From Plantimonas leprariae (GTDB lineage: Bacteria; Pseudomonadota; Alphaproteobacteria; Rhizobiales; Rhizobiaceae), in assembly GCF_008802405.1 (NCBI RefSeq), contig NZ_VZDO01000004.1, forward strand, positions 1 through 64,000: a stretch of 64,000 nt of DNA, read 5' to 3'. The position numbers and the translations under genes are program-made. Positions 36,230-45,060 of the stretch are shown piece after piece. Below the pieces are notes generated by a model. The model was not told where the DNA came from. It saw nothing but the letters and a program-made list of their open reading frames with translations, and did not search any database. Position 1 is the first letter of the stretch. Every line of letters starts with the position of its first letter.

Positions 36230-36250
36230 TGTGGATAAGTGCGTGGATCA
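36230..36250 (-). promoter_or_regulatory. Perfect DnaA-box match plus a second, weaker copy upstream of dnaB
   Basis: The minus strand of 36230-36238 reads TTATCCACA, identical to the strong E. coli DnaA box. A second match in the same orientation at 36242-36250 agrees at seven of nine positions, so two GTGGAT cores lie 12 bases apart as direct repeats. They are 132 bases upstream of the dnaB start, between dnaB and cfa. Binding and function are not shown by the sequence. Confidence 0.5.
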
Positions 36251-36262
36251 TCCCGAATGCGG

Positions 36263-37531
36263 CTATTCCGCCGCGTGCCGCCGGTCGTTCGCGAGGCAAA
36301 GCGCCGATTCGCGTTCGCGCAGACCATGCTCCGCCGCGGCGATGTAGTCGCGGGTGATCGGCACGACGCCATGGCGCTTCACGAGCTGGAACTGGAAGAC
36401 GTTGAGGTCCCACATCCGGAACGACGCTTCCGAGCCGGCGAGATAGAATTCCCACATGCGGCAGAAGCGTTCGTCGTAGATCGCCTTCGCCTCCTCGCGA
36501 TGCGCGAGGAAGCGCTCGCGCCAGGCCTTCAGCGTCTCGGCGTAGTGGATGCGCAGGATCTCCACGTCCGCCACCATCAGCCCCGCGCGCTCGATCGCCG
36601 GCGTCATCTCCGACAGGGTCGGCAGGTAGCCGCCGGGAAAGATGTACTTGGCGATGAAGCTGTTGGTGTTTCGCGGCGGCGAGGAATGGCCGATCGTGTG
36701 GAGCAGCATCACGCCGTCGCGATCGAGCAGCCGCGCCGCTTGGCCGAAGAACTCGTCGTAGCGGTCGAGCCCGACATGCTCGAACATCCCGACCGAGACG
36801 ATCCGGTCGAACGGGCCGGCGGCCTTGCGATAGTCAAGGAGCTGGAAGTCCGCGCGACGCGACAGGCCTTGCGCGGCCGCCCGCTCGACCGCGATCGCGT
36901 GCTGCTCGGTGGAGAGCGTCACGCCCGTCACCTTCGCATCCGCGAGGGAGGCGAGGTAGAGGCCGAGACCACCCCAGCCGCAGCCGATATCGAGCACGGA
37001 CAGGTCCGGCCGGTCGAGCACCAGCTTCGCCGCGATGTGCCGCTTCTTGGCGAGCTGCGCCTCCTCGATCGTCATGTCCGGCCGCTCGAAATAGGCGCAG
37101 GAATACTGCCGGTCCGCATCGAGGAACAGCGAATAGAACTCGGACGACAGGTCGTAGTGGTGATGGACGTTGCGGCGCGCCCGCGTGAGGTTGTTGTTCT
37201 GCGCCAGCCGGCGGACGAGCAGCCGCGCGCTCTCGATCGCGCGCATCCAGGCCGTGTCCCAGCGCGGGTCGGCGGAGTTCGCCGCGGCGAGGTGCAGGAG
37301 GTCGTAGACCGAGCCTTCGACGATGTCGAAGCCGCCCTCCATGAAGCATTCGCCGAGCTTCAGCGAAGGGTTCGCCGCGAGCGCGCGCTCGGCCGCCGGG
37401 CTGTTGAAGCGAAGATGGACGCTGGGGCTGCCGCCGGATCCGAACCTGTGCACCCTGCCGCCGGAATCCGTGACGGTAAGGCTGCCTTGCTGGGTGAAAC
37501 GGCTCAGGAAATAGGAAAGGACCCTGTTCAT
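36263..37531 (-). CDS. cfa: Cyclopropane-fatty-acyl-phospholipid synthase family methyltransferase
   Basis: This S-adenosylmethionine-dependent methyltransferase of 422 residues is related to CFA synthase, which adds a methylene bridge to unsaturated acyl chains of membrane lipids. Motif I is VLDIGCGWGGLGLYLA at about 184-199, preceded by HYDLSSEFYSLFLD and YSCAYFE, and followed by VTLSTEQHAIA, VSVGMFEHVG and FIAKYIFPGGYLP; all are family hallmarks. Product specificity within the family cannot be read from sequence. It appears monocistronic, with 164 bases to dnaB and 200 bases to rplI. Rhizobia often have more than one paralogue. Confidence 0.92.
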   Translation of the reverse strand: MNRVLSYFLSRFTQQGSLTVTDSGGRVHRFGSGGSPSVHLRFNSPAAERALAANPSLKLGECFMEGGFDIVEGSVYDLLHLAAANSADPRWDTAWMRAIESARLLVRRLAQNNNLTRARRNVHHHYDLSSEFYSLFLDADRQYSCAYFERPDMTIEEAQLAKKRHIAAKLVLDRPDLSVLDIGCGWGGLGLYLASLADAKVTGVTLSTEQHAIAVERAAAQGLSRRADFQLLDYRKAAGPFDRIVSVGMFEHVGLDRYDEFFGQAARLLDRDGVMLLHTIGHSSPPRNTNSFIAKYIFPGGYLPTLSEMTPAIERAGLMVADVEILRIHYAETLKAWRERFLAHREEAKAIYDERFCRMWEFYLAGSEASFRMWDLNVFQFQLVKRHGVVPITRDYIAAAEHGLRERESALCLANDRRHAAE

Positions 37532-37667
37532 CGCGTGTACTCCGCACTCGACCTATCGCTCGCGGCGCTGATCTCGCGGCAGACGGCCTGCACATTCGGC
37601 GGTTATTGAACCCCTCGGAAAGTGATAAGGCGCGAGTTTTCGAAGACAAGCTCCGGTTTGCTTGGAT

Positions 37668-37705
37668 CACAACAAATGGCCCCGGCGCCGACGCGCCGAG
37701 GCCAT
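37668..37705 (-). terminator. Intrinsic terminator of the rpsF-rpsR-rplI operon
   Basis: A strong hairpin lies at 37676-37705: 12 of 13 base pairs with a 4-base loop. On the minus strand, 26 bases after the rplI stop, it is followed by a T-rich run (TTGTTGTG). The strength and placement fit a rho-independent terminator of the ribosomal protein operon. Confidence 0.75.
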
Positions 37706-37731
37706 GTTTCGAACGCAAATGAAGCTGGGTT

Positions 37732-38310
37732 TCAGGCCTCGGGGCCTTCGCGCTCGTCGGTGTCCTCGGCGAGTTCGACCGCCTCGAACTCTTCTTCCTC
37801 GTCGCGGCCGTAGATCGCTTCGGCGGAGGTGAGACTTTCGCCCTGCGCCTGCCGGTCGGCCTCGTCCTGCGAGCGCGCGACGTTGAAGTCGACTTCGAGT
37901 TCGACTTCCGGATGGAGCGACAGGAGCACGCTGTGGATGCCGATCGTCTTGATCGGCTGCTTCATCTGGGCGACGCCGCGGCCGACCTTGATGCCCTCGG
38001 CGTTCAGGAGATCGGAAACGTCGCGGGCGGAGACCGAGCCGTAGAGCTGGCCGGTCTCGCCGGCCGAGCGCACGATCACAAAGGTCTTGCCGCGAAGCTG
38101 GCCGGCGATCTGGAACGCCTGCTGCTTGCGCTCCTCGTTGCGGGCGACGAGATCTGCCTTCTGCGACTCGAACTTCTGACGGTTGGCCTCGTTGGCGCGC
38201 AGCGCCCGGCCGGTCGGCAGCAGGTAGTTGCGCGCGAATCCGTCCTTGACGCGCACGGTGTCGCCCATCTGCCCGAGCCGGGCGATGCGTTCGAGGAGAA
38301 TGACTTCCAT
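37732..38310 (-). CDS. rplI: 50S ribosomal protein L9
   Basis: L9 binds 23S rRNA. The 192 residues show the N-terminal domain signature [32 protein letters not shown], the connecting helix and the C-terminal domain (to about 150). The last about 40 residues form an acidic tail ([17 protein letters not shown]), common in alphaproteobacterial L9 proteins but absent in E. coli. It is the last gene of the operon, 29 bases after the membrane protein and followed by a terminator. Confidence 0.98.
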   Translation of the reverse strand: MEVILLERIARLGQMGDTVRVKDGFARNYLLPTGRALRANEANRQKFESQKADLVARNEERKQQAFQIAGQLRGKTFVIVRSAGETGQLYGSVSARDVSDLLNAEGIKVGRGVAQMKQPIKTIGIHSVLLSLHPEVELEVDFNVARSQDEADRQAQGESLTSAEAIYGRDEEEEFEAVELAEDTDEREGPEA

Positions 38311-38339
38311 GGGATTGTTCCTTTCGAGGTTGAGGACGA

Positions 38340-39278
38340 TCAGTTGATCGATGGCGGCGCGGGCCGCCGTTTCGCCGTCTCGCTGAGGCCAAGCACGGTG
38401 GCCACGACGAGGGGGAAGGTGAGGAAGAGGATCGACATGTAGAGGGCGAACAGGATCAGCCCGCGCGAGCGCGTGGCGCGCGTCATCCGGTGGATCGCGG
38501 CGAGCCCGGACAGCGTGAACGCCATGCCGAGGCTGCCGGTCGCGACCGCGCCGATCATCCCGACCGCGCCGGGCGCGAAGCTCGCGGCGAGGGCGAGGCC
38601 GAAGAGCGGCAGCGCCAGCTTCGGCAAGGATCCCGCGGTCGCCGGAATGTCGTCGCGCGGGCGCGCCAGCTTGCCGGACAGCCGGGTGATCGCCCCGCCG
38701 AGATAGAGGCTGGTCGCCAGCACCAGCGTCAGGAGCGCCGGCTGGAGGAAGGGTATGATGCGGACGACCTGCCGGGCGAACTCCTGCAACTGCGTCCGCG
38801 CCGCCTCGTTCTCGCCGACCTGCGAGGCGAACATCTCGCCGAGCTCGTTGCCGACCGCCACCGGATCGTAGCCGACCAACCAGCCGGTGAAGGTGCAGGC
38901 GAGTATCGCGACGAGCGCGATGCCGAGGAGGATGCGGGGAACCGGGAACCAGTCGAGCGCCGGATTGCCCGCCGCGTCGCTCGCGACCGGCCGGGCGAGG
39001 CCGGCGATGTGCCCGACGACGGCCGCCGGCAGCGCGATCGAGGCGAAGAGCAGCGCGCCGCTCATCGTCGAGCCCGTCACGACGCCGAGACCGCCGCCGG
39101 CGGCGAGCGCCGCGAGAAAACCGATCGGGCTGCCCCAGCCGAGGCTGGCGATGATGATCGGCAGCGGCGCCGCGAGCGACAGGAAGATCGCCAGCGAGGA
39201 CTGCACGACGACGCCCGCGAAGAGCAGCGCGGTGGCGAAGCCTGCCAGAAGGCCGATCAGGATGGCGGAAGGGCGCAT
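38340..39278 (-). CDS. DUF2232-type membrane protein between rpsR and rplI
   Basis: This polytopic membrane protein has 312 residues and about eight hydrophobic segments, starting at 4-24 and ending with [24 protein letters not shown] near 277-300. A protein of this kind, belonging to the DUF2232 group, is found at this place between rpsR and rplI in many alphaproteobacteria; its function is not known. No catalytic motif is visible. It lies 136 bases after rpsR, and that gap shows no clear terminator, so it is probably co-transcribed with the ribosomal protein genes. Confidence 0.82.
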   Translation of the reverse strand: MRPSAILIGLLAGFATALLFAGVVVQSSLAIFLSLAAPLPIIIASLGWGSPIGFLAALAAGGGLGVVTGSTMSGALLFASIALPAAVVGHIAGLARPVASDAAGNPALDWFPVPRILLGIALVAILACTFTGWLVGYDPVAVGNELGEMFASQVGENEAARTQLQEFARQVVRIIPFLQPALLTLVLATSLYLGGAITRLSGKLARPRDDIPATAGSLPKLALPLFGLALAASFAPGAVGMIGAVATGSLGMAFTLSGLAAIHRMTRATRSRGLILFALYMSILFLTFPLVVATVLGLSETAKRRPAPPSIN

Positions 39279-39414
39279 GCGGTCGGGTCGCTGTCCTGCT
39301 TGGGGCAGTTAGGAACGCCGTTCGCGTCCCAGCTTGGCGGAAAGGTCGAGGGTCGCTCCGGTGCCGGCGGAGCGAACGGGCGGCGCGCTCAGGAAAAGCG
39401 CGCCGCCGCGTGGC

Positions 39415-39663
39415 TTACTTCAGGACGTAGGGCAGGAGGCCGAGGAAGCGGGCGCGCTTGATCGCCTGGGCGAGGGCGCGCTGGTTCTTCTGCGAGACCG
39501 CCGTGATGCGGGACGGCACGATCTTGCCGCGCTCCGAGATGTAGCGCTGCAGGAGGCGGACGTCCTTGTAGTCGATCTTCGGGGCGTCGCTCGCCGCGAA
39601 GGGATCGGACTTGCGGCGGCGGTGGAACGGCCGGCGCGTCGGGATCTGGGAGATGTCGACCAT
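39415..39663 (-). CDS. rpsR: 30S ribosomal protein S18
   Basis: This 82-residue small-subunit protein pairs with S6 on 16S rRNA. The hallmark segments are [50 protein letters not shown], and the basic N-terminus (RRPFHRRRK) is normal. It starts 6 bases after the rpsF stop. Confidence 0.98.
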   Translation of the reverse strand: MVDISQIPTRRPFHRRRKSDPFAASDAPKIDYKDVRLLQRYISERGKIVPSRITAVSQKNQRALAQAIKRARFLGLLPYVLK

Positions 39664-39669
39664 GGGTGC

Positions 39670-40107
39670 TTACTCTCCCTCGAACGGGCGCTCGCGGCGC
39701 GGGCCGCGGTCCTCGCGGTCGCCACGCGGCGGGCGGTCGTCGCGGTCGCGGCGCGGGCCGCGGTCGTCGCGGCGCGGACGGTCGTCGCGCTTCTGCATCA
39801 TCACCGAAGGCGCGTCGTCATGGCCGTCGACCTTGATCGTGATGTAGCGGAGCACGTCCTCGTTGAAGCGCATCTGGCGCTCCATCTCCTGCACCGCCGT
39901 CGCCGGAGCGTCGATGTTCAGGAGGGTGTAGTAGGCCTTCCGGTTCTTCTTGATCCGGTAGGAGAGGGTCTTCAGACCCCAGTTCTCGACCTTGCCGATA
40001 GAGCCGCCGTTCCCTTCGATCACGCCGCGGAACGAGTCCACGAGCTGATCGACCTGCTGGCCGCTGATATCCTGGCGGGCGAGAAACACGTGCTCGTAGA
40101 GAGCCAT
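39670..40107 (-). CDS. rpsF: 30S ribosomal protein S6
   Basis: S6 is a small-subunit protein that pairs with S18. Residues 1-100 are a normal S6 domain ([31 protein letters not shown] and [10 protein letters not shown] segments). Residues 106-140 form a charged low-complexity tail with repeated RDDR, RRDD and DRPP units, ending in FEGE. Comparable Arg/Asp-rich tails are known in other rhizobial S6 proteins; E. coli S6 instead ends in added glutamates. This is the first gene of the operon, divergent from fabD. Confidence 0.98.
   Translation of the reverse strand: MALYEHVFLARQDISGQQVDQLVDSFRGVIEGNGGSIGKVENWGLKTLSYRIKKNRKAYYTLLNIDAPATAVQEMERQMRFNEDVLRYITIKVDGHDDAPSVMMQKRDDRPRRDDRGPRRDRDDRPPRGDREDRGPRRERPFEGE
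39685..39791 (-). repeat. Degenerate tandem repeats coding the Arg/Asp-rich tail of S6
   Basis: The DNA for residues 106-140 of S6 is built from imperfect repeats of CGCGG, CGGTC and GTCGTCGCGG units giving RDDR-type peptides. Such DNA is prone to slippage, so the tail length may vary between strains. Confidence 0.7.
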
Positions 40108-40426
40108 GGCGCTTCGCCTTTCCGTTCGATTTTCGTCGCGTCCTGCCCGGAACAGCGGCTAAGCCTCTGCGACTCTCCATATCGGAAAGGCGCGTCGTTT
40201 CGGACGGTCGAGAGCGGGGACACGGGAAGCGGACACGCCCGGAGGCGCGACCTCATGCCGGCGAGCCGGCATCTTCCGTTCAGCCCCCGGCTTGTCGCCG
40301 GGCAATGACGGATGGGCCGATACGCGATAGCGCCCGAAAAGGCAAGCCGCCGGCCGGCTTTCACCTTGACACGCAAGGCGGATATGCATTCAACGCGCCA
40401 ACTTTCGCCGCGGGAGGGCGCATCGG
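40108..40426. other. Divergent intergenic region, rpsF / fabD
   Basis: No gene is supported in these 319 bases. They hold a pair of palindromes (described separately) in the middle. TTGACA at 40366-40371, a perfect -35 hexamer, points toward fabD, but the bases 15-18 positions downstream (ATTCAA region, about 40387-40393) are a poor -10. No clear promoter for rpsF was found. Confidence 0.4.
40255..40312. repeat. Paired palindromes resembling an extragenic palindromic element
   Basis: A perfect palindrome ATGCCGGC-GA-GCCGGCAT lies at 40255-40272. Fourteen bases later, CCCGGC (40286-40291) and GCCGGG (40297-40302) form a second stem with a 5-base loop, flanked by CAATGACGG. On the minus strand this reads CGTCATTG followed by a CCGGC-rich hairpin, the general look of proteobacterial REP/palindromic units. 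It lies between divergent genes, so it is not a simple terminator. I saw no second copy in this window, so repeat status is inference. Confidence 0.45.
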
Positions 40427-41368
40427 ATGAGCTTCGCGTTGGTGTTTCCCGGACAGGGAAGCCAGACCGTCGGCATGGGCCGGGCGCTGCGCGACGCCTT
40501 TCCGAAAAGCCGCGCCGTGTTCGAAGAGGTCGACGAGGCGCTGGGCCAGAAGCTTTCCGACATCATCTTCGACGGGCCGGAGGACCGGCTCACCCTGACC
40601 AGCAACGCCCAGCCGGCGATCATGGCAGCGTCGCTCGCGGCGCTCCGTGCCATGGAGGCGCGCGGTTTCGACGTGACGCGCGCCGCCTTCGTCGCCGGTC
40701 ATTCGCTCGGCGAATATTCGGCGCTCGCGGCAGCGGGAGCGATGACGGTCGGCGAGACGGCGCGGCTGCTGCGCATCCGCGGCGACGCGATGCAGCGGGC
40801 GGTGCCGGCCGGCGAGGGCGCGATGGCCGCGATCCTCGGGTTGGAGCCGGACGCGGTGGCGGACCTTTGTAGGGAAGCGGAGGCCGGCGGCGGAGTCTGC
40901 CGGCCGGCCAACGACAACGGCGGCGGCCAGATCGTCATCTCCGGCAGCGCCGAGGCGGTCGGCCGCGCGGTGGCGCTGGCGCCCGAACGCGGCGCCAAGC
41001 GCGCGATCCCACTTGCCGTATCCGCTCCCTTCCATTGCAGCCTGATGGCACCGGCCGCCGATGCGATGGCGGAGGCGCTCCGCGCAGCCGACCTTCGCAG
41101 CCCCCGCGTGCCGCTCGTCGCGAACGTCACGGCCTCGCCGCTGGAGGACGATTCGGAAATCCGCGAACGGCTGGTCGCGCAGGTGACAGGGCAGGTGCGC
41201 TGGCGCGAATCGGTGGAGTTCATGGCGCGCGCCGGCGTCGACCGGCTGGTCGAGATCGGCAACGGCAAGGTGCTGGCGGGCCTCGCCAAGCGCATCGACC
41301 GCTCGCTCGGCACGGTGAACGTCGGCACGCCGGACGAAGTCGAGGCGGCGGTCGCCGCACTCGCCTGA
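40427..41368 (+). CDS. fabD: Malonyl-CoA:ACP acyltransferase
   Basis: FabD loads malonyl groups from CoA to acyl carrier protein for fatty-acid synthesis. The 313 residues include the oxyanion segment [12 protein letters not shown], the nucleophile Ser93 in [12 protein letters not shown], the malonyl-specific [13 protein letters not shown] arginine region, [12 protein letters not shown] and the catalytic His region [10 protein letters not shown]. It is the first of the fabD-fabG-acpP-fabF group; fabG starts 32 bases downstream. Confidence 0.97.
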   Translation: MSFALVFPGQGSQTVGMGRALRDAFPKSRAVFEEVDEALGQKLSDIIFDGPEDRLTLTSNAQPAIMAASLAALRAMEARGFDVTRAAFVAGHSLGEYSALAAAGAMTVGETARLLRIRGDAMQRAVPAGEGAMAAILGLEPDAVADLCREAEAGGGVCRPANDNGGGQIVISGSAEAVGRAVALAPERGAKRAIPLAVSAPFHCSLMAPAADAMAEALRAADLRSPRVPLVANVTASPLEDDSEIRERLVAQVTGQVRWRESVEFMARAGVDRLVEIGNGKVLAGLAKRIDRSLGTVNVGTPDEVEAAVAALA

Positions 41369-41400
41369 CCGGCGCTCGCGAAACCCGAGAAGGAGAAGCC

Positions 41401-42138
41401 ATGTTCGATCTCAGCGGCCGCAAGGCCCTCGTGACGGGCGCCAGCGGCGGTATCGGCGAAGCGATCGCGAGGAGCCTTCATGCGGCCGGCTCGACGGTGG
41501 GCCTCCACGGCACGCGGCGCGAGAAGCTGGAGGAACTGGCGGCGGCGCTCGGCGAGCGGGCGCACGTCTTCCCCGCCGATCTCGGCAGCCGGGAGGAGCA
41601 GACGGCGCTCGGCGAAGCGGCCGACAAGGCGATGGACGGCGTCGACATCCTCGTCAACAACGCCGGCATCACCAAGGACGGCCTGTTCGTCCGCATGGCC
41701 GACGCCGACTGGGACCGGGTGATCGAGGTCGACCTGACCAGCGCGATGCGCCTCACCCGCACGCTGACGCATTCGATGATGCGCCGCCGCTTCGGCCGCA
41801 TCGTCAATATCACCTCCGTCGTCGCCGTGACCGGCAATCCGGGGCAGGCGAACTACTGCGCCGCGAAGGCCGGCATGATCGGCTTCACCAAGTCGCTGGC
41901 GGGGGAGATCGCGTCGCGCAACGTCACGGTGAACTGCATCGCGCCCGGCTTCATCGAGAGCGCCATGACGGACAAGCTGAACGACAAGCAGAAAGAGGCG
42001 ATCATGGGAGCGATCCCGATGCGCCGCATGGGTTCCGGCGCGGAGATCGCGGCGGCGGCCGTGTTCCTCGCTTCGAACGAGGCCGCCTACGTCACCGGGC
42101 AGACGATCCACGTCAACGGCGGCATGGCGATGATCTGA
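41401..42138 (+). CDS. fabG: 3-oxoacyl-ACP reductase
   Basis: This NADPH-dependent SDR reduces beta-ketoacyl-ACP in each round of fatty-acid elongation. The 245 residues show [26 protein letters not shown], catalytic Ser in [10 protein letters not shown], Tyr-x3-Lys in [12 protein letters not shown], and the FabG-typical [19 protein letters not shown] at 41401 follows AGAAGGAGAAG, a strong ribosome-binding site. The open frame upstream is fabD out of frame. Position between fabD and acpP makes the assignment certain. Confidence 0.97.
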   Translation: MFDLSGRKALVTGASGGIGEAIARSLHAAGSTVGLHGTRREKLEELAAALGERAHVFPADLGSREEQTALGEAADKAMDGVDILVNNAGITKDGLFVRMADADWDRVIEVDLTSAMRLTRTLTHSMMRRRFGRIVNITSVVAVTGNPGQANYCAAKAGMIGFTKSLAGEIASRNVTVNCIAPGFIESAMTDKLNDKQKEAIMGAIPMRRMGSGAEIAAAAVFLASNEAAYVTGQTIHVNGGMAMI

Positions 42139-42197
42139 ACGATCGGGGTCGACACCCGAAATCTGCCGCAATCGGGTCGCCCGCCGATCCGCAACGC

Positions 42198-42224
42198 TTG
42201 ATCTCATCGGTTCGCGCGTCTAGT
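42198..42224 (+). promoter_or_regulatory. Possible promoter of acpP
   Basis: TTGATC (42198-42203) and TCTAGT (42219-42224) lie 15 bases apart in the 122-base gap before acpP, and the start would be about 30 bases before the gene. The spacing is short and the match partial. Separate promoters for acpP are common because the protein is needed in great excess, so the gap is a reasonable place for one. Confidence 0.3.
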
Positions 42225-42260
42225 CAGGGCTTCGAACCGTCTCCCAAACGAGGAATACAC

Positions 42261-42497
42261 ATGAGCGATGTCGCTGAACGCGTGAAGAAGATCGTGGTCG
42301 AGCACCTCGGCGTCGAGCCGGAAAAGGTGACCGAGAACGCGAGCTTCATCGACGATCTTGGCGCGGACAGCCTGGATACGGTCGAACTCGTGATGGCGTT
42401 CGAGGAGGAGTTCGGCGTCGAGATCCCGGACGACGCGGCCGAGACGATCCTGACCGTCGGCGACGCGGTCAAGTTCATCGAGAAGAACCAGTCCTGA
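42261..42497 (+). CDS. acpP: Acyl carrier protein
   Basis: This 78-residue acidic helical carrier becomes active when phosphopantetheine is attached to Ser37 in [18 protein letters not shown]. The sequence is nearly textbook: [19 protein letters not shown] at the start and [13 protein letters not shown] at the end. ATG at 42261 follows a GAGGAAT ribosome-binding site; earlier in-frame starts are not needed. Confidence 0.99.
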   Translation: MSDVAERVKKIVVEHLGVEPEKVTENASFIDDLGADSLDTVELVMAFEEEFGVEIPDDAAETILTVGDAVKFIEKNQS

Positions 42498-42537
42498 CCG
42501 CTTTGCAGGCGTAAGGTCGAAGGCGATCGGGAGCGTG

Positions 42538-43803
42538 ATGAGACGAGTCGTCATCACCGGCGTCGGGGTGGTCAGCCCCCTCGGTGCCGGAGCCGGAATC
42601 ACCTGGTCCCGGCTGCTCGCCGGCCGCAGCGGCGCGCGCAAGGTCGAGAGCTTCGAGGTCTCCGACCTGCCTTGCCAGATCGCCTGCGAGATCCCGCGGG
42701 GCGACGGTTCCGACGGCACCTTCAATCCCGACCAGTGGATGGAGCCGAAGGAACAGCGCAAGGTCGACGACTTCATCATCTACGCGGTGGCGGCGGCGGC
42801 GGAAGCGCTGGACGACGCCGACTGGCATCCGGACTCCTACGAGGACCAGTGCGCCACCGGCGTCCTGATCGGCTCCGGCATCGGCGGTCTTCAGGGCATC
42901 CAGGAAACCTCGCTGGCGCTGGACGCCAAAGGGCCGCGACGCGTCAGCCCGTTCTTCATCCCCGGCAGCCTGATCAACCTCGCCTCGGGCCAGGTCTCGA
43001 TCCGCAACAAGCTGAAGGGGCCGAACTCCTCGGTCGTGACCGCCTGCTCGACGGGCGCGCACGCCATCGGCGACGCGTCGCGCATGATCATGCTCGGCGA
43101 TGCCGAGGTGATGGTGGCGGGCGGGGCGGAATCGCCGGTCTGCCGCATCGCGCTCGCCGGCTTCGCCGCCTGTAAGGCGCTGTCGACCCATTTCAACGAT
43201 CAGCCGACCAAGGGTTCGCGCCCCTACGACCGCGACCGCGACGGCTTCGTGATGGGCGAGGGCGCCGGCGTCGTCGTCTTGGAGGAACTCGAACACGCCA
43301 AGGCGCGCGGCGCGAAGATCTATGCCGAGGTGATCGGCTACGGCCTGTCCGGCGACGCTTATCACATCACCGCACCGTCCGAGGACGGCGACGGCGCCTA
43401 TCGCTGCATGAAGGCGGCGCTGAAGAGGGCCGGGATCGAGCCGCATCAGATCGACTACATCAACGCGCACGGCACCTCGACGCCGCTCGGCGACGAGATC
43501 GAACTGCGCGCCATCGAGCGGATGCTCGGCGACGCGGCGGAAGGGCGGCTGATGTCGTCGACGAAGTCGGCGATCGGGCACCTGCTCGGCGCGGCTGGGT
43601 CGGTGGAGGCGATCTTCTGTGCGCTCGCGATCCGCGATCAGGTCGTGCCGCCGACGCTCAACCTCGACAACTGCTCGGTCGAGACCCGGATCGACCTCGT
43701 GCCGCACCAGAAGCGCGCGACGAAGGTCGACGTCGCGCTGTCGAACTCCTTCGGCTTCGGCGGCACGAACGCTTCGCTCGTCCTGCGCCGCTACGCGGAG
43801 TAG
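42538..43803 (+). CDS. fabF: 3-oxoacyl-ACP synthase II
   Basis: FabF is the condensing enzyme of fatty-acid elongation. From ATG 42538 it has 421 residues; a GTG directly before is an alternative. The Cys-His-His triad is Cys170 (VVTACSTGAHAIG), His in NAHGTSTPLGD and His in STKSAIGHLLGAAG, and NSFGFGGTNASLVL closes the protein. Gene order acpP-fabF is standard. The FabF rather than FabB type is assigned from the neighbourhood and from the overall match. Confidence 0.97.
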   Translation: MRRVVITGVGVVSPLGAGAGITWSRLLAGRSGARKVESFEVSDLPCQIACEIPRGDGSDGTFNPDQWMEPKEQRKVDDFIIYAVAAAAEALDDADWHPDSYEDQCATGVLIGSGIGGLQGIQETSLALDAKGPRRVSPFFIPGSLINLASGQVSIRNKLKGPNSSVVTACSTGAHAIGDASRMIMLGDAEVMVAGGAESPVCRIALAGFAACKALSTHFNDQPTKGSRPYDRDRDGFVMGEGAGVVVLEELEHAKARGAKIYAEVIGYGLSGDAYHITAPSEDGDGAYRCMKAALKRAGIEPHQIDYINAHGTSTPLGDEIELRAIERMLGDAAEGRLMSSTKSAIGHLLGAAGSVEAIFCALAIRDQVVPPTLNLDNCSVETRIDLVPHQKRATKVDVALSNSFGFGGTNASLVLRRYAE

Positions 43804-43902
43804 GCGCGGACGAGGTCGCCCGGTCTTTCGCCACAATGAAAATCTAGTGCGGGGCGGGTGCGTCGACGGGGCGGACGCCGGGAAGCCATTCGGGGAGCGG
43901 CG

Positions 43903-45018
43903 TTGAGCGACGAACGAGGGACCGAGGGGCCGGACGAGCGCCGCATCCGAAAGGCGGCACGACGATCCCGCGGGGCGCGAAGCCGCGTCGTGGTCCTGTT
44001 CAACTTCCTCCTGTCCGGCGCTCTGGTCGCCTGCCTCGCGGTGGTCGCCGTGGTGCTCTGGGGCCGCTCCGAATTCGAGGGACCGGGTCCCCTGACGGCC
44101 GCGACGACGGTGGTGATCCCGAAGAACACAAGCCTCGAATCGATCGCCGGCAACCTCCAGCGCGAAGGCGTCATCTCGAACGCCCGCATCTTCGAATACG
44201 GTGCGCGCGTCACGAAGACGGCCGCCAAGCTGAAGGCCGGCGAGTACGGCTTCGATCCCGGCGTCTCGATGCGTGGCGTCCTCGACAAGCTGGCGAGCGG
44301 CGAGTCGATCATGCATTCGGTGACGGTGCCCGAAGGCTGGACGGTACGCCAAGTCTTCGACCGTGTCGCCGGCGAAGAGGTGCTGGCTGGCGACATGCCG
44401 CCGATGCCGGCGGAAGGCTCGCTGCGCCCGGATACCTACCGCGTCCAGCGCGGCATGCAGCGCGCCGAACTGATCCGCCAGATGCAAGAAGCTCAGACCG
44501 AGCTCGTGCAGCAGATCTGGGCCGGCCGCTCGAAGGACGTGAACCTCCGCGATATCGGCCAGTTCGTGACGCTCGCTTCGATCGTCGAGAAGGAGACCGG
44601 CAAGCCCGAGGAGCGGCCGCTCGTCGCCTCCGTCTTCCTGAACCGGCTGAAGAAGGGCATGCGCCTCCAGTCCGATCCGACGATCATCTACGCCGTCTGG
44701 GGCGGCGCGGGGAAACCGCCGGACGAGCCGATCCGCCAGTCGCATATCCGCAACGACAGCCCCTACAACACCTACGTCGCGAAGGGATTGCCGCCGGGGC
44801 CGATCGCCTGCCCGGGACGCGCGGCGCTGGAGGCGGTCGCCAACCCCGCCGCGTCGAAGGACGTCTACTTCGTCGCGGACGGCGACGGCGGGCACGTCTT
44901 CGCCTCGACGCTGGAAGACCACAACGCCAACGTCCGACGCTATCGCGAGATCGAGAAGCAGCGGAACCTGCCGGTGCCACCCACCGTCGGTCTGGACGAT
45001 CAGGCGCTCGCTCAGTAA
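43903..45018 (+). CDS. mltG: Endolytic murein transglycosylase MltG
   Basis: MltG cleaves nascent glycan strands and probably ends their growth. From TTG 43903 the protein has 371 residues: a short basic cytoplasmic part, one membrane helix (about 33-55, VVVLFNFLLSGALVACLAVVAVV), a LysM-like part, and the YceG catalytic domain with the Glu of LASIVEKETGK, followed by LQSDPTIIYAVWG and the TYVAKGLPPGPIACPG motif. TTG is chosen for its GGAG five bases upstream; a GTG at 43858 would add 15 mainly Arg/Gly residues. Next to fabF, as in many proteobacteria. Confidence 0.95.
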   Translation: MSDERGTEGPDERRIRKAARRSRGARSRVVVLFNFLLSGALVACLAVVAVVLWGRSEFEGPGPLTAATTVVIPKNTSLESIAGNLQREGVISNARIFEYGARVTKTAAKLKAGEYGFDPGVSMRGVLDKLASGESIMHSVTVPEGWTVRQVFDRVAGEEVLAGDMPPMPAEGSLRPDTYRVQRGMQRAELIRQMQEAQTELVQQIWAGRSKDVNLRDIGQFVTLASIVEKETGKPEERPLVASVFLNRLKKGMRLQSDPTIIYAVWGGAGKPPDEPIRQSHIRNDSPYNTYVAKGLPPGPIACPGRAALEAVANPAASKDVYFVADGDGGHVFASTLEDHNANVRRYREIEKQRNLPVPPTVGLDDQALAQ

Positions 45019-45060
45019 GGCATGGAAACGCCGCGCGGGGCGGCGGACGAGGGGAAGGGC

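Noticed and set aside
39685-39791. Repeats in rpsF as a possible CRISPR-like array
   Set aside because: Units are short, imperfect, in frame and coding for a charged tail; there are no spacers.
40366-40393. TTGACA before fabD as a firm promoter call
   Set aside because: The -35 is perfect but no -10 of better than two or three matches lies at 15-18 bases, so it is only mentioned within the intergenic entry.
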